DNA of 64,000 nt from Coix lacryma-jobi var. lacryma-jobi (lineage: Eukaryota > Streptophyta > Magnoliopsida > Poales > Poaceae): contig CM019823.1 of assembly GCA_009763385.1 (NCBI GenBank), positions 91,089,104 through 91,153,103 on the forward strand, in the 5' to 3' direction. Positions 21,655-32,358 of this stretch are shown piece after piece. The position numbers and the translations under genes were made by a program. The notes under the pieces were generated by a model. It ran no database searches, had not been told where the DNA came from, and saw only the letters and a program-made list of their open reading frames with translations. Position 1 is the stretch's first letter. Each line of letters opens with the position of its first letter.

Positions 21655-21890
21655 CCCCGGTTTTGAGGCCCAAACCGGGATACCAGCCCACCGTCGCCTG
21701 AGTTTTGTGGCCCAAACTCAGAAACCCGCAGCACCCAGGTTTTGAGGCCCAAACCTGGAAAACCGTCCTCAGCCCGAGTTTTCTGGCCAAACTCGGAAAC
21801 CATCAGCGCCCAGGTTTTGAGGCCCAAACCTGGAAACCGTCCACCCGATGGTTTTTCTCTGGCTCTACCACCAAACCGAAGCTGTAGAGG
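21655..21890 (-). repeat. U3 hairpin array, copia C
   Basis: Inverted repeats with stems CCCGGTTT, CTGAGTTT, CCAGGTTT and CCGAGTTT and GGGCC-type loops, in the same order as the other LTRs when read on the minus strand. It has about six units, fewer than A. Confidence 0.8.
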
Positions 21891-22213
21891 GGATGCACGC
21901 CCGTGACCCCGTCCACCGACACGTGTCCCAGGTCCTCGACCCGAGCAACACCATGTCCCGCAAGTCATCGCTCGTAGCTGTCCCAGGCTGCCAGCCACCA
22001 CAACTGGTCCTCAGGCCATCGGTCCCTCAGTCCAAGCCTCACGCCGTTCACTGCTCCCGGTCCGTCGGCACGGCACATCTACTTGACCTTCACCTTGCCC
22101 TCGATCACTGTCTCTGTGCTCGACACCTGCACAATACAAGACAAAGAACCTGCGATCAAACCCGTTGACAATCACTCATCACTCGAGACTCGGCATACAC
22201 CCATGTATCCGCA

Positions 22214-23860
22214 ATGTCCCACTTGATGAGTGCATTGTCAACTACACACACAAATCATAATGGAAATAGAAGGAGGAAGAAGGAGAAGAGAGAACTCGAC
22301 CAAATGACCCAAAAGCATAGCAAAGCCAAAGAAGGTCAAGTGGAAAGAGCAAGAAAACTTGGTCCCCAAAGACATGGGCCACGGCTCGACGCAACCAAGC
22401 AAAGCAAAGCTAGCCCTCAAGAAGAGGTAGAACAGGCTCAACACCGCTAGCTAATACCAATTGAAGAATCAAAGCAAAATGCTAGTCCCTCAAGACAGAG
22501 GCACAGAGGCTCAACACAACTAGCAGAAAGCTCGAAATCAACTGAAAAGCTCGAAACCAACTGAACCCAACTGAAGCAAAGATGCGACTGCTAGTCCCTC
22601 AAGATAGAGGTAAAAGCTCAACACAACTAGCTGAACGCTCCGAACCAATTGGAAATTTCAAAAATTTATCACGAGCAAACTCCAGCAAACTCCCCCTTGC
22701 ATGGTGCACACAACCGATTCCTCTCCCCTTAGTTGAACATGGGAGGCATGATTTGACCAAATTTTCTCCCCTTAGTTGAAAATGCACCATCAAGCAAAGG
22801 AATCGAAAGCAATTTTCTCCCCCTCAGAAAATGCACCAACAAAAGTGCCAACAAGAGAAGTTCTCCCCCTTCCAAAATGCATATGAGTCAAGATGCAAGT
22901 TAGCAGCTTCAGGAATATAGTCAAGAAAATGCAAGGATGCTCTAAACAGTATAGCTCCAACGACTCACTGGAAAGCATACAAGCTAGCGAAGGCTCAAAC
23001 TGATCACCAAATATGAAATATGAACATATGAGCAAAGTGAGCAGTTTTCGGCCAAAAAGGTATTCACCATCAAAATAGCACTACACATGTATAGATAGGA
23101 AAACAGACAAGTGCTAATCAAGTATACAAGGTGAACTACCCTAGCAAAGTTCAACCATCATGCTAGTGAATGAAGCATAAACTTGTGAATTCACTTTTAA
23201 TCGGAGTTGCAGTGGTTATGATTACACAAGTTCAAATTTTCAGCATATAGAGGTTGAAAGCTTGTCATTGCCTAACTTTTCAACTATGCGAAGCCTATGC
23301 AGAAGCAATCAGAAGCTTAAAGCAACAGTTTCGGTCATACACTACACAACTCAAGTTTAACTCAAAGTGCAATGAGAAACAGTCTCGAAACTGTGATGTG
23401 TTGACAAACAATCCCATCTCGATCTTTACATTTCACTTATCTTGGTTCAAGTTTTATCTCAGAATATGAACAGACCAAGCAAGTGACAGACTCAGAACTA
23501 GAGACATAACAACCTAGCATATATGAAAAGCATGAGTGTATTCAACACATCCTACACATGCTAGTTGCATATCTCAATGGTGAACATTTTCAAGTTTTAT
23601 GTTTGTTAAGCAGGTTCATCATTCAAAAATAGCTTAGCTCACAACATGTATTAGTGATCAGAAAGAGCATAAGCTACTAGCATCAGCATATAGCATCGGA
23701 GCACACTAAACAGAGCATAATTACATTTTAAAGATTATATACATGAAGCTCAGAATGTAAAAGCGTATGCTGAATATGCAAAAGACAAAAAAGAGACAAG
23801 AAAACAAGACAAACGAAAAATATTCAGTCTATGATACAAGATTCAAAATGTTTCCCCCAT
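22214..23860 (-). other. copia C 3' noncoding tail
   Basis: Counterpart of 15512-17153. It has minus-strand polypurine tracts seen as CTCCCCCTT (22688), CTCCCCTTAG (22722, 22768), CTCCCCCTCAG (22817) and CTCCCCCTTCC (22863). The tract touching the LTR reads AAGTGGGACAT on the minus strand, where A and B have AAGGGGGAGAT. No gene is supported. Confidence 0.8.
22358..22631 (-). repeat. pre-LTR hairpin array, copia C
   Basis: Four inverted repeats match the array at 16697-17007: CTTGGTC/AACCAAG (22358, 22393), GCTAGC/GCTAGC (near 22410 and 22448), TGCTAGT/ACTAGCA (near 22480 and 22520) and TGCTAGT/ACTAGC (22589, 22626). Confidence 0.75.
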
Positions 23861-25010
23861 CTAAAAGGGGAAACACACACCAAGCTCACCCCTCAACTGA
23901 TTAAAGGTTGATTCGTCCAAAGGCTTGGTGAAAATATCAACCAACTGATGGTGACTATCGACATGGCGAAGGTCGATATCACCCTTCTCATAGTGGTCTC
24001 GCAAAAAAAGAAAGCGCACATCAATGTGTTTGGTCTTCGAGTGAAGCACGGGGTTCTTAGTAACGCTAATCGCACTCGTGCTGTCACAAAGCAAAGGAAC
24101 ACGAGAAAAGCTCAGACCAAAATCACGCAAAGTGGCCATCATCCAAAGCAACTGGGAACAACAGCTAGCCGCAGCAACAACATACTCAAGCCTTCGTGGT
24201 AGACTGGGCGACACTAGACTGCTTGCGAGAAGAGCATGATACAAGGGAAGAACCAATAAACTGGCAAGTCCCAGAAGTGGACTTGCGCTCAATGCGTCAA
24301 GCAGCAAAATCGGCATCAGAATAACCGCAAAGGGAGAGGGTGGAGGAAGCTGAATACCAAATCCCGAACTCAGGTGTGAAACGAAGGTACCTGAAAATGC
24401 GCTTGATCGCCTGATGGTGAGAAGTGCGCGGCGACGCCTGAAAGCGGCGCACAGGCACACCGCGAACTGGATGTCCGGGTGTGTCGCCGTCAGGTAGAGC
24501 CGACCCAATCATGCTTCGGTACTCCTTCTGGTCCACAGCGTCTCCATCCTTGTCCGCATCCAGGGCCATCGTGGTCGACATGGGTGTTGGAAGAGGCTTG
24601 GCCTCACCCATATCGAACCTCTTCAGTAAGTCCTTGGTATACTTGCCCTGGTGCACAAACCTCCCTTCTCGGGATTGCTTAATTTGCAATCCGAGAAAGA
24701 AATTCAGCTCGCCCATCATACTCATCTCGAACTCCCTGCTCATAGTATCTACAAACTTGGCAACCAAAGCGTGAGAAGAACCACCAAAAATGATATCATC
24801 CACGTAAATCTGGACCAAGAGAGTGTCTTTGCCTTGCTTGAGGAGAAAGAGCGTTTTATCCACACATCCCATTTTAAAACCCTTAGCAAGCAAAAGGTTT
24901 GCAACCTATCATACCAGGCTATAGGGGCTTGTTTCAAACCATATAAAGCTTTGTGGAGTTTGAGAACATAGTTTGGAAACTTGGGATTTTCAAAACTGGG
25001 GGTTGTTGTT
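23861..25010 (-). pseudogene. copia C reverse transcriptase end and RNase H
   Basis: The minus strand reads a palm fragment with VQIYVDDIIFGGSSHALVAKF (24770-24830), then GLQIKQSREGRF, KDLLKRFDMGEAKPLPTPMS and DQKEYRSMIGS at 24297-24893. After a frame change, RNase H follows (DSTSAISVTKNPVLHSKTKH) to a stop at 23861. Catalytic YVDD is intact. The fragment starts at about 25010 where sequence switches to element F. Confidence 0.88.
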
Positions 25011-25046
25011 GGTAGTTCATAGCTTCACTAAAGATAGAGCTAGGCA

Positions 25047-25140
25047 ACTATCCCCGGTAACGGCCCAGGAATGCTTGTTGGCACTTGCTAACGTTGTTAC
25101 TAGGAGTAGACTATGGAGTCTATCCCCGGCAACGGCGTCA
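25047..25140 (-). promoter_or_regulatory. two Asp-tRNA-type primer-site copies
   Basis: The complement of 25123-25140 reads TGACGCCGTTGCCGGGGA, one base from the common site TGGCGCCGTTGCCGGGGA. A degenerate second copy, CTGGGCCGTTACCGGGGA on the minus strand, lies at about 25053-25071. Each is preceded by an AAGCATTYCT segment, so LTR end plus primer site appear duplicated about 70 bases apart. Confidence 0.6.
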
Positions 25141-25144
25141 GAAA

Positions 25145-27013
25145 TGCTTGAAGCAAGACCTGTCACTATACCTAAAGGAGTGGAGCTAAAGCAGCTATCT
25201 ACTAATGCCAAGCGAGGTTGTCAATCCCGACACTAGTAGGAGCTAGCTAGAGAGAATGCAATCTACCAGGAGGAGATTCAACAAGCGCACAGAACTATCG
25301 TAGTAGCACTTCGCCTGGGAGTACCAGGTGTCGATTTATTTGATCCCAAGGGAAGGCTAGGGTGGTGTATGAGTTGAGTCAAGGAGGGGATGAGAGTCGA
25401 TGAAAGAGAAAAACGGAAAAGAGGAGTAGAGAGGAGATGAAAGGCTATAAAGAATATATGGGTGGATAGGTAAGGATGAAGTGGATGGCTAAGGTAAGGT
25501 GGATGGATAGGTGTTAAATGGAATAGGATAACTAAGGATAACTAAGATAACTAACTACTAACTACTAACTACTCCTAGATAACTACAAAGCAAGATAACT
25601 GCGAAGCAAGATAGTTTCGAAGCAAGGCAGGCAAAAGACAATAAAGCAACTAAGTTGAGTAAAGTTTTATTCCTATCTTGTCAAGTATCGAGGCGTACTA
25701 GCCTTTACCACTTACTTAGGTTGAACGCTAGCATAATGAGCCTTACTGTTAAACTGGGCCAACTACGTGGTCGAATTCAAGGCGCAGGGTTGTCACCACC
25801 TGCTTGCTACCACAACTATCCGGGGGTCCAGCCATATCTGAAGGTAAGTCTATAACTTAGCACCACGCTTAACTATATTCTAACTATCTCTACACTAGCT
25901 TTGAATAGAGACACCCTTGCGGACGTCAGAGCAAACACTTGACTTAATAAGATAAACACTAAACTAACTAAGCAACTTATTGGCAAAGATCAATCACTAA
26001 GCACACTAGAGATTAACTACTATGGCTAAGTGAATTGAACTGTAGGATAGCTAGGTCACACTCAAGGTACTTGATAAAGTAATACTGAAAGTAATACTGA
26101 AAGTAATGCTTAAAGTAATACTGAGATAAAGATAAATGTACCTGAGATACAAGAGAGCAAACTAGACCAGAGACGCCGGGAAATCAACCGACCTCCGATG
26201 CCAGTCGCTCGCACCCGCTTCTCTCTTAGCAAGCTCTACGCTAATTCTGCAAGGACTTAGGCTAAGCTGTGCTAAATTAAGAGCCGCGCTGTAGCAAGGG
26301 CACTAGAGCTATACTCTCTCTACTAGCTAACCTACTTGCCAAAGCTCCCTAAGCTTCTAACCTAACTCTCACTTGCTTCTCTTGCTTTGCTTCTCTTGGA
26401 AGTAGTGTCGCCAGGGGGTATTTATAGCCCAAATGAGTGAGGGGGTTCTTATAGTGGGCAGCCAACCGACCTAGGGTTAGGTCAGGTGGCGGGCGCCACC
26501 CCCTACTGGCGGCCACCAGTCCCCTGGCCGTTCGATGAACCGCCTCTGCTTCAACGGCATCCAGGTGGTTGTCCAAGGTGGTTTGGAGGTCGGTTGCATG
26601 TCCTAGCAACCGACATTCAGCCTTGATCCACGCCATTCCTCCCTGAGCCGTCCGATGCCACTGACCTAGTGACCAAGGGCCAGGATTTGGCCTTGGGGAG
26701 GTCACACGGATCGGTGACGTGGCAGGGGGTGAAATTTGGGCCAACCCAAGTGGTGGGCGCCACTTAGAGGTGGCGAGCGCCACCTAGGGGTGGCGGGCGC
26801 CACCCTCTTTAGGCCTATTTGGGCCCTGCTGAGTGGGCTTGTCTCCTGTGGGTCGAAATGTCCAAATTTGGTTCAAATCCTGCATTCAAATAAAATTCTA
26901 TGGACATGTGGAATTCGGTTAGTTTGAAACCTATTTGACTACATTTCATGCCTTTTTGGTGGACTTTAGGGTCAAATGTTGATGGTAAAATAGGTGTTTA
27001 AGGACCATCAACA
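25145..27013 (-). repeat. LTR of element F
   Basis: 1869 bases with TG/CA ends. A minus-strand TATAAATA lies about 590 bases from its start. Near 26490-26820 it holds several copies of a GGCGGGCGCCACC-like palindromic motif (gtggcgggcgccacc near 26789-26803, among others). Confidence 0.6.
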
Positions 27014-27026
27014 AGCTCCCCCAAGC

Positions 27027-27608
27027 TAACCTGTTGCTCGTCCTCGAGCAACAATGCGGTTTAAGCATTGAGCATGAAATAGATAGCACATTAAGATGTA
27101 TGCAAGTGCATATTGTATAGTGAGAAAACTACTTAGCATGTATCATAAATCATAGCAATGTGGGGCTTATAGCTTTTCACTTCAAACATGCAAGAGTGAA
27201 TAAAGCAGTAGATAGGAAACTTTTATCTCGCTTAGGTTTGACTAGGATTTTGTCTGGAGGTTTTTTTAAGGATTTCAAAAGACAACAACTTGCTTAAGTC
27301 CTCCAAGATTCACTCAATCACTCAATGGTGTTTAAATCCTCACTTAGGCCAAAATGTAGCCTCTCCTATTTCTAAAGAATGATATGTGGAGTTATAGGTA
27401 GGCTAAGAACCATGAGCAAATTGCCTGATGTTTATTGCTAAGCTAGACACTCAGATCATAAGGAGCAGCAAATCATAAAAAATGATCAAGATGTGCATGT
27501 GTGGTTATGTGGAAGTGTATAGAGGGATATTCATAATCCTTCCTAGTTAATTTCTGGGGTCTAGAGCTAATGATAATCTCTCTCTGTTTTCTTTTTTTGG
27601 ATACATAG
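27027..27608 (-). other. noncoding 3' internal part of element F
   Basis: About 580 AT-rich bases to the right of the polypurine tract, beginning with the palindromic TTGCTCGTCCTCGAGCAA (27043-27060). No reading frame is supported. It is interrupted by the LTR of copia B at 27609. Confidence 0.45.
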
Positions 27609-29608
27609 TGCGGATACATGGGTGTATGCCGGGTCTCTGAGTGATGAGTGATTGTCAACTGGGATGATGCCCATGTTCTTTGGCTTGTGTTGTGCAGGTG
27701 TCGAGCACGGATACAGTGATCGACGGCGAGGTGAAGGTCAAGTTGAGACGTGCCGTGCCGATGGACCGGGTGCGGTGAAGGATGGGCGTGCCGTGCGGCG
27801 GACGTGCCATGCCGAGGTACCGAGCGGTGAAGGGCGGACGTGAGGCTTGGACTGAGGGACCAGAGGCCCGAGGATCAGCTGTGGTGGCTGGCAGCCTGTG
27901 ACGATGACAAGTGAAGAAGTGCGGTCATGTGTTGCCTGAGTCGTGGACTTGGGGACATGTGTCGGTGGACGAGGTGCACGGGAGGTGCATCCCATCTACG
28001 ACGTCGGTTTGGTGGTAGAGCCAGAGAAAAACCATCGGATGGACAGTTTCTAGGTTTGGGCCTCAAAACCTGGGCGTGGACGGTTTCCGAGTTTGGCCAC
28101 AAAACTCGGGCGGAGGGTTTCCGAGTTTTGCCACAAAACTCGGACTGAGGACGGTTTCCAGGTTTGGGCCTCAAAACCTGGGCGCTGAGGGTTTGCTGAG
28201 TTTGGCCTCAAAACTCAGAAGCTGGTGGGCTGGTTTCCCGGTTTGGGCCTCAAAACCGGGGGTTGGTTGGAAAAGGCTGGTTTCCCGGTTTGGGCCACAA
28301 AACCGGGGGTGCAGAGCGAGGGCGGCACGTGGCGGCGATCTGGAGGTTGCGTCGAGGCAACGCTTCGAATCGAGCGGGCGTGGCCGTCGGATAAACCTAC
28401 CACCGAGTTGGTCCAGAATAACCCTAGGGTTTAGCTGGTTCGCTCTGTAATTAGAATAGAGAGGGGTAGAGTAGGAAATAGACTTAGGCTAGTAGTAGGA
28501 TAAGTAGTCGGGAGACACCCTCCTCCCATCTATCTCGGTCATTTGCTCTTTCGCATTTAGGGTTTCCTGCTCTCCATCCCCTGCTGTAGCTAGCTGAGAT
28601 CCGCAGAGAGACTTGCCTCTGTGTACTGTTGATTGTGAGGAAGTGAGACCGTAATCTCACTGTTGTGCAATTCGTGGTTGTGATTCGCGTTTTGTTCGTG
28701 TTCTTCGTGGAATCCTTTTTCTCCACGATTTTCCCATCGCTTGATCTCTTTGCTCGGTTCATCTTTTGCAAATCCATTTGAACCAAGTTGTTCTAGATCG
28801 TGAGGCACTTCTTTCCACCGAAGGAATTCCCCTCCAACCTCACGGTCTAGGAGATCGATCGATTTTCGTTTCGGGTCAAGTTTTCTCCCTTCCCCGAAAT
28901 TCTTTGATTCATCGATTTGGAGATAGGTTCGAGCCATGATCTGTTAGGGATAGCTCACTATACTCTTTTAGACTCCTCTCACCAAGTTTGATCCCTAGGG
29001 GATTTGTTTTGGCTGAGATCGAGTTACCGGTGGACGAACAACGCTGTTTCGGGGTGACCGGACGCTTTGTCGAGATGACCGGATGCACGGGAAGAGAGTC
29101 CGTTCGTTGAATGTTCACTGTGCTCGTCTCGTAACTTGACCGGACGCACCGTTTTGCTCTCTGACCGGACGCATAGGTCCTACTGTTCACTCGACTTGAC
29201 TTTTGTGACCGGAAGCACTGTTGCTGACCGGACGCTCCTTGCTCGTGAGTCCGGTCAGGAACAGTAAGGTTCCAGAACCGTTTCCTTGTGACCGGACGCG
29301 TCCGGTGGTGACTGACCGGACGCAGTCAGAGTCCGGTCCAAGCTGTGTCGCGCAGTGTTGTTCGTCGTTCGTTCGTGCGATCTCGGATTTGGTTTCCATC
29401 TTTTGCGTTGGCTTTCTAGAGTTGTGTAGTGTCCCACTGTGCTTCTTGGAACCATCCACCCTACATCTAGGGTCATGGACATTAGCAAGCTCTAGGGTTT
29501 GCTTTTTGGGGTGATTCTCGGAACAGTGGCTACTAGTTTCCGAAAGGAAATTTTGAAGCTCCCATTCACCCCCCTCTGGTCGCTTTCTGGTTGCTTCTCG
29601 GTCCTTCA
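27609..29608 (+). repeat. copia B 5' LTR
   Basis: Starts TGCGGATACATGGG and ends GGTCCTTCA. TATA-like AGGATAAGTAG at 28497. It differs from A by many substitutions, so A and B are separate insertions rather than a recent duplication. Confidence 0.92.
28008..28308 (+). repeat. U3 hairpin array, copia B 5' LTR
   Basis: Eight units, in order: GGTTT-type lead unit, CTAGGTTT/AAACCTGG, CCGAGTTT/AAACTCGG, CCGAGTTT/AAACTCGG, CCAGGTTT/AAACCTGG, CTGAGTTT/AAACTCAG, CCCGGTTT/AAACCGGG twice. Compared with A, some units have switched stem type while remaining paired. Confidence 0.82.
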
Positions 29609-29610
29609 AT

Positions 29611-29622
29611 TGGTATCGGAGC
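29611..29622 (+). promoter_or_regulatory. copia B primer-binding site
   Basis: TGGTATCGGAGC two bases after the LTR end, identical to that of copia A. Confidence 0.9.
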
Positions 29623-29671
29623 GGGTTAAGGATCTTCCACCTTAGCCGGTTCCAGATCCACGGAAGGCGAC

Positions 29672-32358
29672 ATGGATCGCGGCGTGGGCAAACCGCCGTT
29701 CTTTGATGGGACGAACTATGCGTATTGGAAGATACGCATGTCGGCCTATCTCCAGAGCATGGGCTCTTCTGTTTGGGAGATTTGCAACAGGGATGATTAC
29801 GTTGTCTTGGCTGCTCGTGTCACTCAGCTCCAGATCGATGAGCACGAGGCCAATAGCCGGGCACGTAACGCCTTGTTCTCCTGTTTGAGCATGTCCGAGT
29901 TTGATCGCGTTTCTCATCTCCCCACGGCTCGCGAGATTTGGGCGACCCTCATGCGTTTCCATGAGGGAACCACTCAGGTCAAATCCCGCCTCTATGAGTC
30001 GCACAAGCGGGAGTATGAGAACTTTCGACATATGCCTGGCGAGAGCATAGAGAGTTTATTTCGCTCGCTTTCAGGTTATTGTCAACAAGATGAGAGCGAA
30101 CAAGGAGTTGTTGCCTTTTGACGATCATGAGAGGGCTTTGAAGCTTTTGCACACTCTTGATCGTCAGTGTGGGACTCAAAGGTCCAGGCGATCATCGAAT
30201 CGTCTAACTATGAGACCCTCACCTGCGACGAGCTCTTTAGTAAGCTCAAGTCTAGTGAGATTGACGCCATGTCGAGGGCTTCTTATGAGAATCCTTCTGG
30301 CCCGACTATGGCTTTGGTTTCTGGCTCTTCTAACCCCTCTGGAGGTTTTGCTCTTTCATCTCTCTTTTCTGTCACAGAGGACCAGCTTGAGTCATTGGGG
30401 GATGACGAGCTAGCGATGCTCGCCAACCGGTTCTCGCGGTTTCCACAACAACCGCATGAACCGTCGCCGCGGAGGAGGACGCTCAGGATGCTATGAGTGC
30501 GGCGACCCCGACCACTTCATCGCCAACTGCCCCAAGAAGAACAAGCATTCGGGGAAGGGCGATCATGGGCACAAGTACGACTCCGGCAAGCGCAAGGAGA
30601 AGTACGTTCCCCCGAGGCACAAGCGGAGGGGCGGCTTCGACAAGGAGTACATCAAGAAGAAGTACTTGGAGAAGGCCCAGGCTGAGCAGCGTGCGTTCTT
30701 CGCCACGCTCAGCGACGTCGACGGCTCGGATGACGACTCCGCTTGCTCAAGCGATGACGAGTCCGAGAAGAAGACAGATCGAGGACAAGCTGAACGGTCT
30801 CTGCTTCTTCGCCGACGACGACGGCTTCTGCACCATGGCGCTTGGTGATGAGGTCGACGGCAAGCTGGAGCACACCCCTCGGAATGACGACGACGACGAC
30901 GACACTCCCAGGTATCTCTCACCCACGACGAGCTTTCTGCTGAGGTCGAGAAGCTTACTGCCGCGCTCCTTAGTCAGGACAAGTTGCTTAGGCGTGCCGC
31001 TAGAGAGCGCAAGGAGTTTAGGCAGAAGTGGGAGGACACGGTGAGGGAGCTTGAGTTTGCCAAGTCCACCGTGGTCGTGTCGGAGGAGGTTGAGTGTGAG
31101 ATGTGCACCACGCACATGACTGACCTTCTCACTTTGAGAGGTAAGTATGCTGCGTTGGTAGGAGAGGTGGATGAGCTGAAGGCTAGACCTTCTCTGTTGG
31201 GTGCGTGCAAGACTTGTCCTGTCTTGCAATCTGAGTTGGCAGAGAAGAATGCCAAGATTGTGTCTCTTGAGGAGGCCAACTCAGGTAGCACTTGTGGTCT
31301 AAGGTGCGCTTTGTGTGAGGGTTTGGAGATGGAGATTGCGAATGTCAAGCATGGCAAGATGCAAACCGAGGAGGAAAACACATACCTTCGGACCATCTTG
31401 TCATGGGTCTCTTGTAGTGAGCCGCAGCTCGGGATGATGATCTCCCAATTTAAGCGAGCTGCTGGAGGTTCTGGTGTAGGTCTTGCTCAGGGTGTTGATC
31501 TTTCTGCTTTTGGGAAGATTGGAGAGTCGAGTGGTCTGAATCCTAGTGAGAAGCCCAACTCCACCACTACTCCCAAACTGACCAAGCTTCCACCTAAAGA
31601 GCCTGTCAAGCCTACCACCAAGGATGGGGTGTTTGAGAAACCTCCGAGAGCTCCACCCAAGAACCAAGTGTGGCATCCCAAACCCAACCACCTAAGAACA
31701 AGCTGGACACAATGCCACCTATCCAGGAGGAGTTGCCACAGAAGGGCAAAGTGATCCACACCCACAGCCATGAGTACCAACAACCCCCTTTGCGTGCGGT
31801 GAGGTACCATTGTGATTTCTGTGGGAGAGATGGACACTTGAGCGAGTTCTGCTTTAGGCGCAAGAGAGAGGCGCGCCGTGCTAGGGAGATGAACAACCCG
31901 GACATGTACCATCCTTTCCATGATGTACATGTGCCGAATGTTAGAGGAAAGCACCGAGACGTGCTGCTAGGCCCAGAGGTCCAGAACCTCAAGTTCCCAG
32001 GCCTAGGCAGCAGAGAGCTCCGAGGAGAGTCGCTAGGCCTAGAGGTGTTGAGCCTCAAGTCCCTAGGCCTAGGCCTCGTAGAGAGCGTGCCCGACGGGAG
32101 CCTGCAGTTGTAGGCTATGGACCCCGTGGCGGAGGCTTTGTAGTTGAGCGTTTTCCCCCACCGCGTTTTTAGTATCGCGATGGACGCTCCTCCCTTAGCG
32201 GACCACGTTTTCCTCTACGTGGTGATCGCTCCTCTCGTAGACGTGCTAGGAATGGTTTTTCTGCTAACCGTTCTTTTGAGCAGCCGGCCCAACACTGGTA
32301 TTCTCCTTACTTCACTAACCCCAGTGTTGGACCGTATGCTCACCCTATGTCTTTTTAT
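29672..32358 (+). pseudogene. copia B gag, frameshifted
   Basis: Start MDRGVGKPPFFDGTNYAYWK as in A. The capsid frame breaks near 30062 (extra T), near 30165 (missing base) and near 30441 (extra base). The first knuckle CYECGDPDHFIANC lies at 30492-30533 and the CAG codon that is TAG in copy A is intact. A Cys-containing coiled-coil-like region runs from 30984 to 31680, then the second knuckle CDFCGRDGHLSEFC near 31811-31852, then an Arg-rich tail ending TATTGA near 32358. Function as in copy A. Confidence 0.88.

Larger units (their letters stand above)
20184..22213 (-). repeat. copia C 3' LTR
   Basis: On the minus strand it begins TGCGGATACATGGG and ends CCTTCA, like the LTRs of A and B (2030 bases). 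The hairpin array is at 21655-21890 and the U5 palindrome block at 20586-20862. No target duplication can be tested because the 5' half is missing. Confidence 0.9.
20184..25010 (-). mobile_element. copia C, truncated minus-strand Sirevirus-like element
   Basis: Reverse-strand relative of A and B keeping the 3' LTR, the 3' noncoding tail and the RNase H plus second half of the reverse transcriptase. It breaks off at about 25010 within PPGFENPKF, and nothing of gag, protease or integrase is present. Its LTR differs from A and B in the U5 repeat block, so it is a related subfamily rather than a simple duplicate. Confidence 0.88.
25011..27608 (-). mobile_element. LTR retrotransposon remnant F with LTR between PBS and PPT
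   Basis: On the minus strand a polypurine tract (GCTTGGGGGAGCT, complement of 27014-27026) leads into an LTR (27013 down to 25145), and that LTR is followed by an Asp-tRNA-type primer site (25140 down to 25123). The LTR starts TGTTGATGGTCC and has a TATA box (CTATAAATACC, near 26415-26428) in the right orientation. No coding sequence is left. The type resembles noncoding or Tat/RIRE2-type grass elements with this primer site; the exact family is not recognised. Confidence 0.65.

Noticed and set aside
25011..25236. Small plus-strand gene next to copia C
   Set aside because: The segment is explained by two LTR-end plus primer-site copies on the minus strand.
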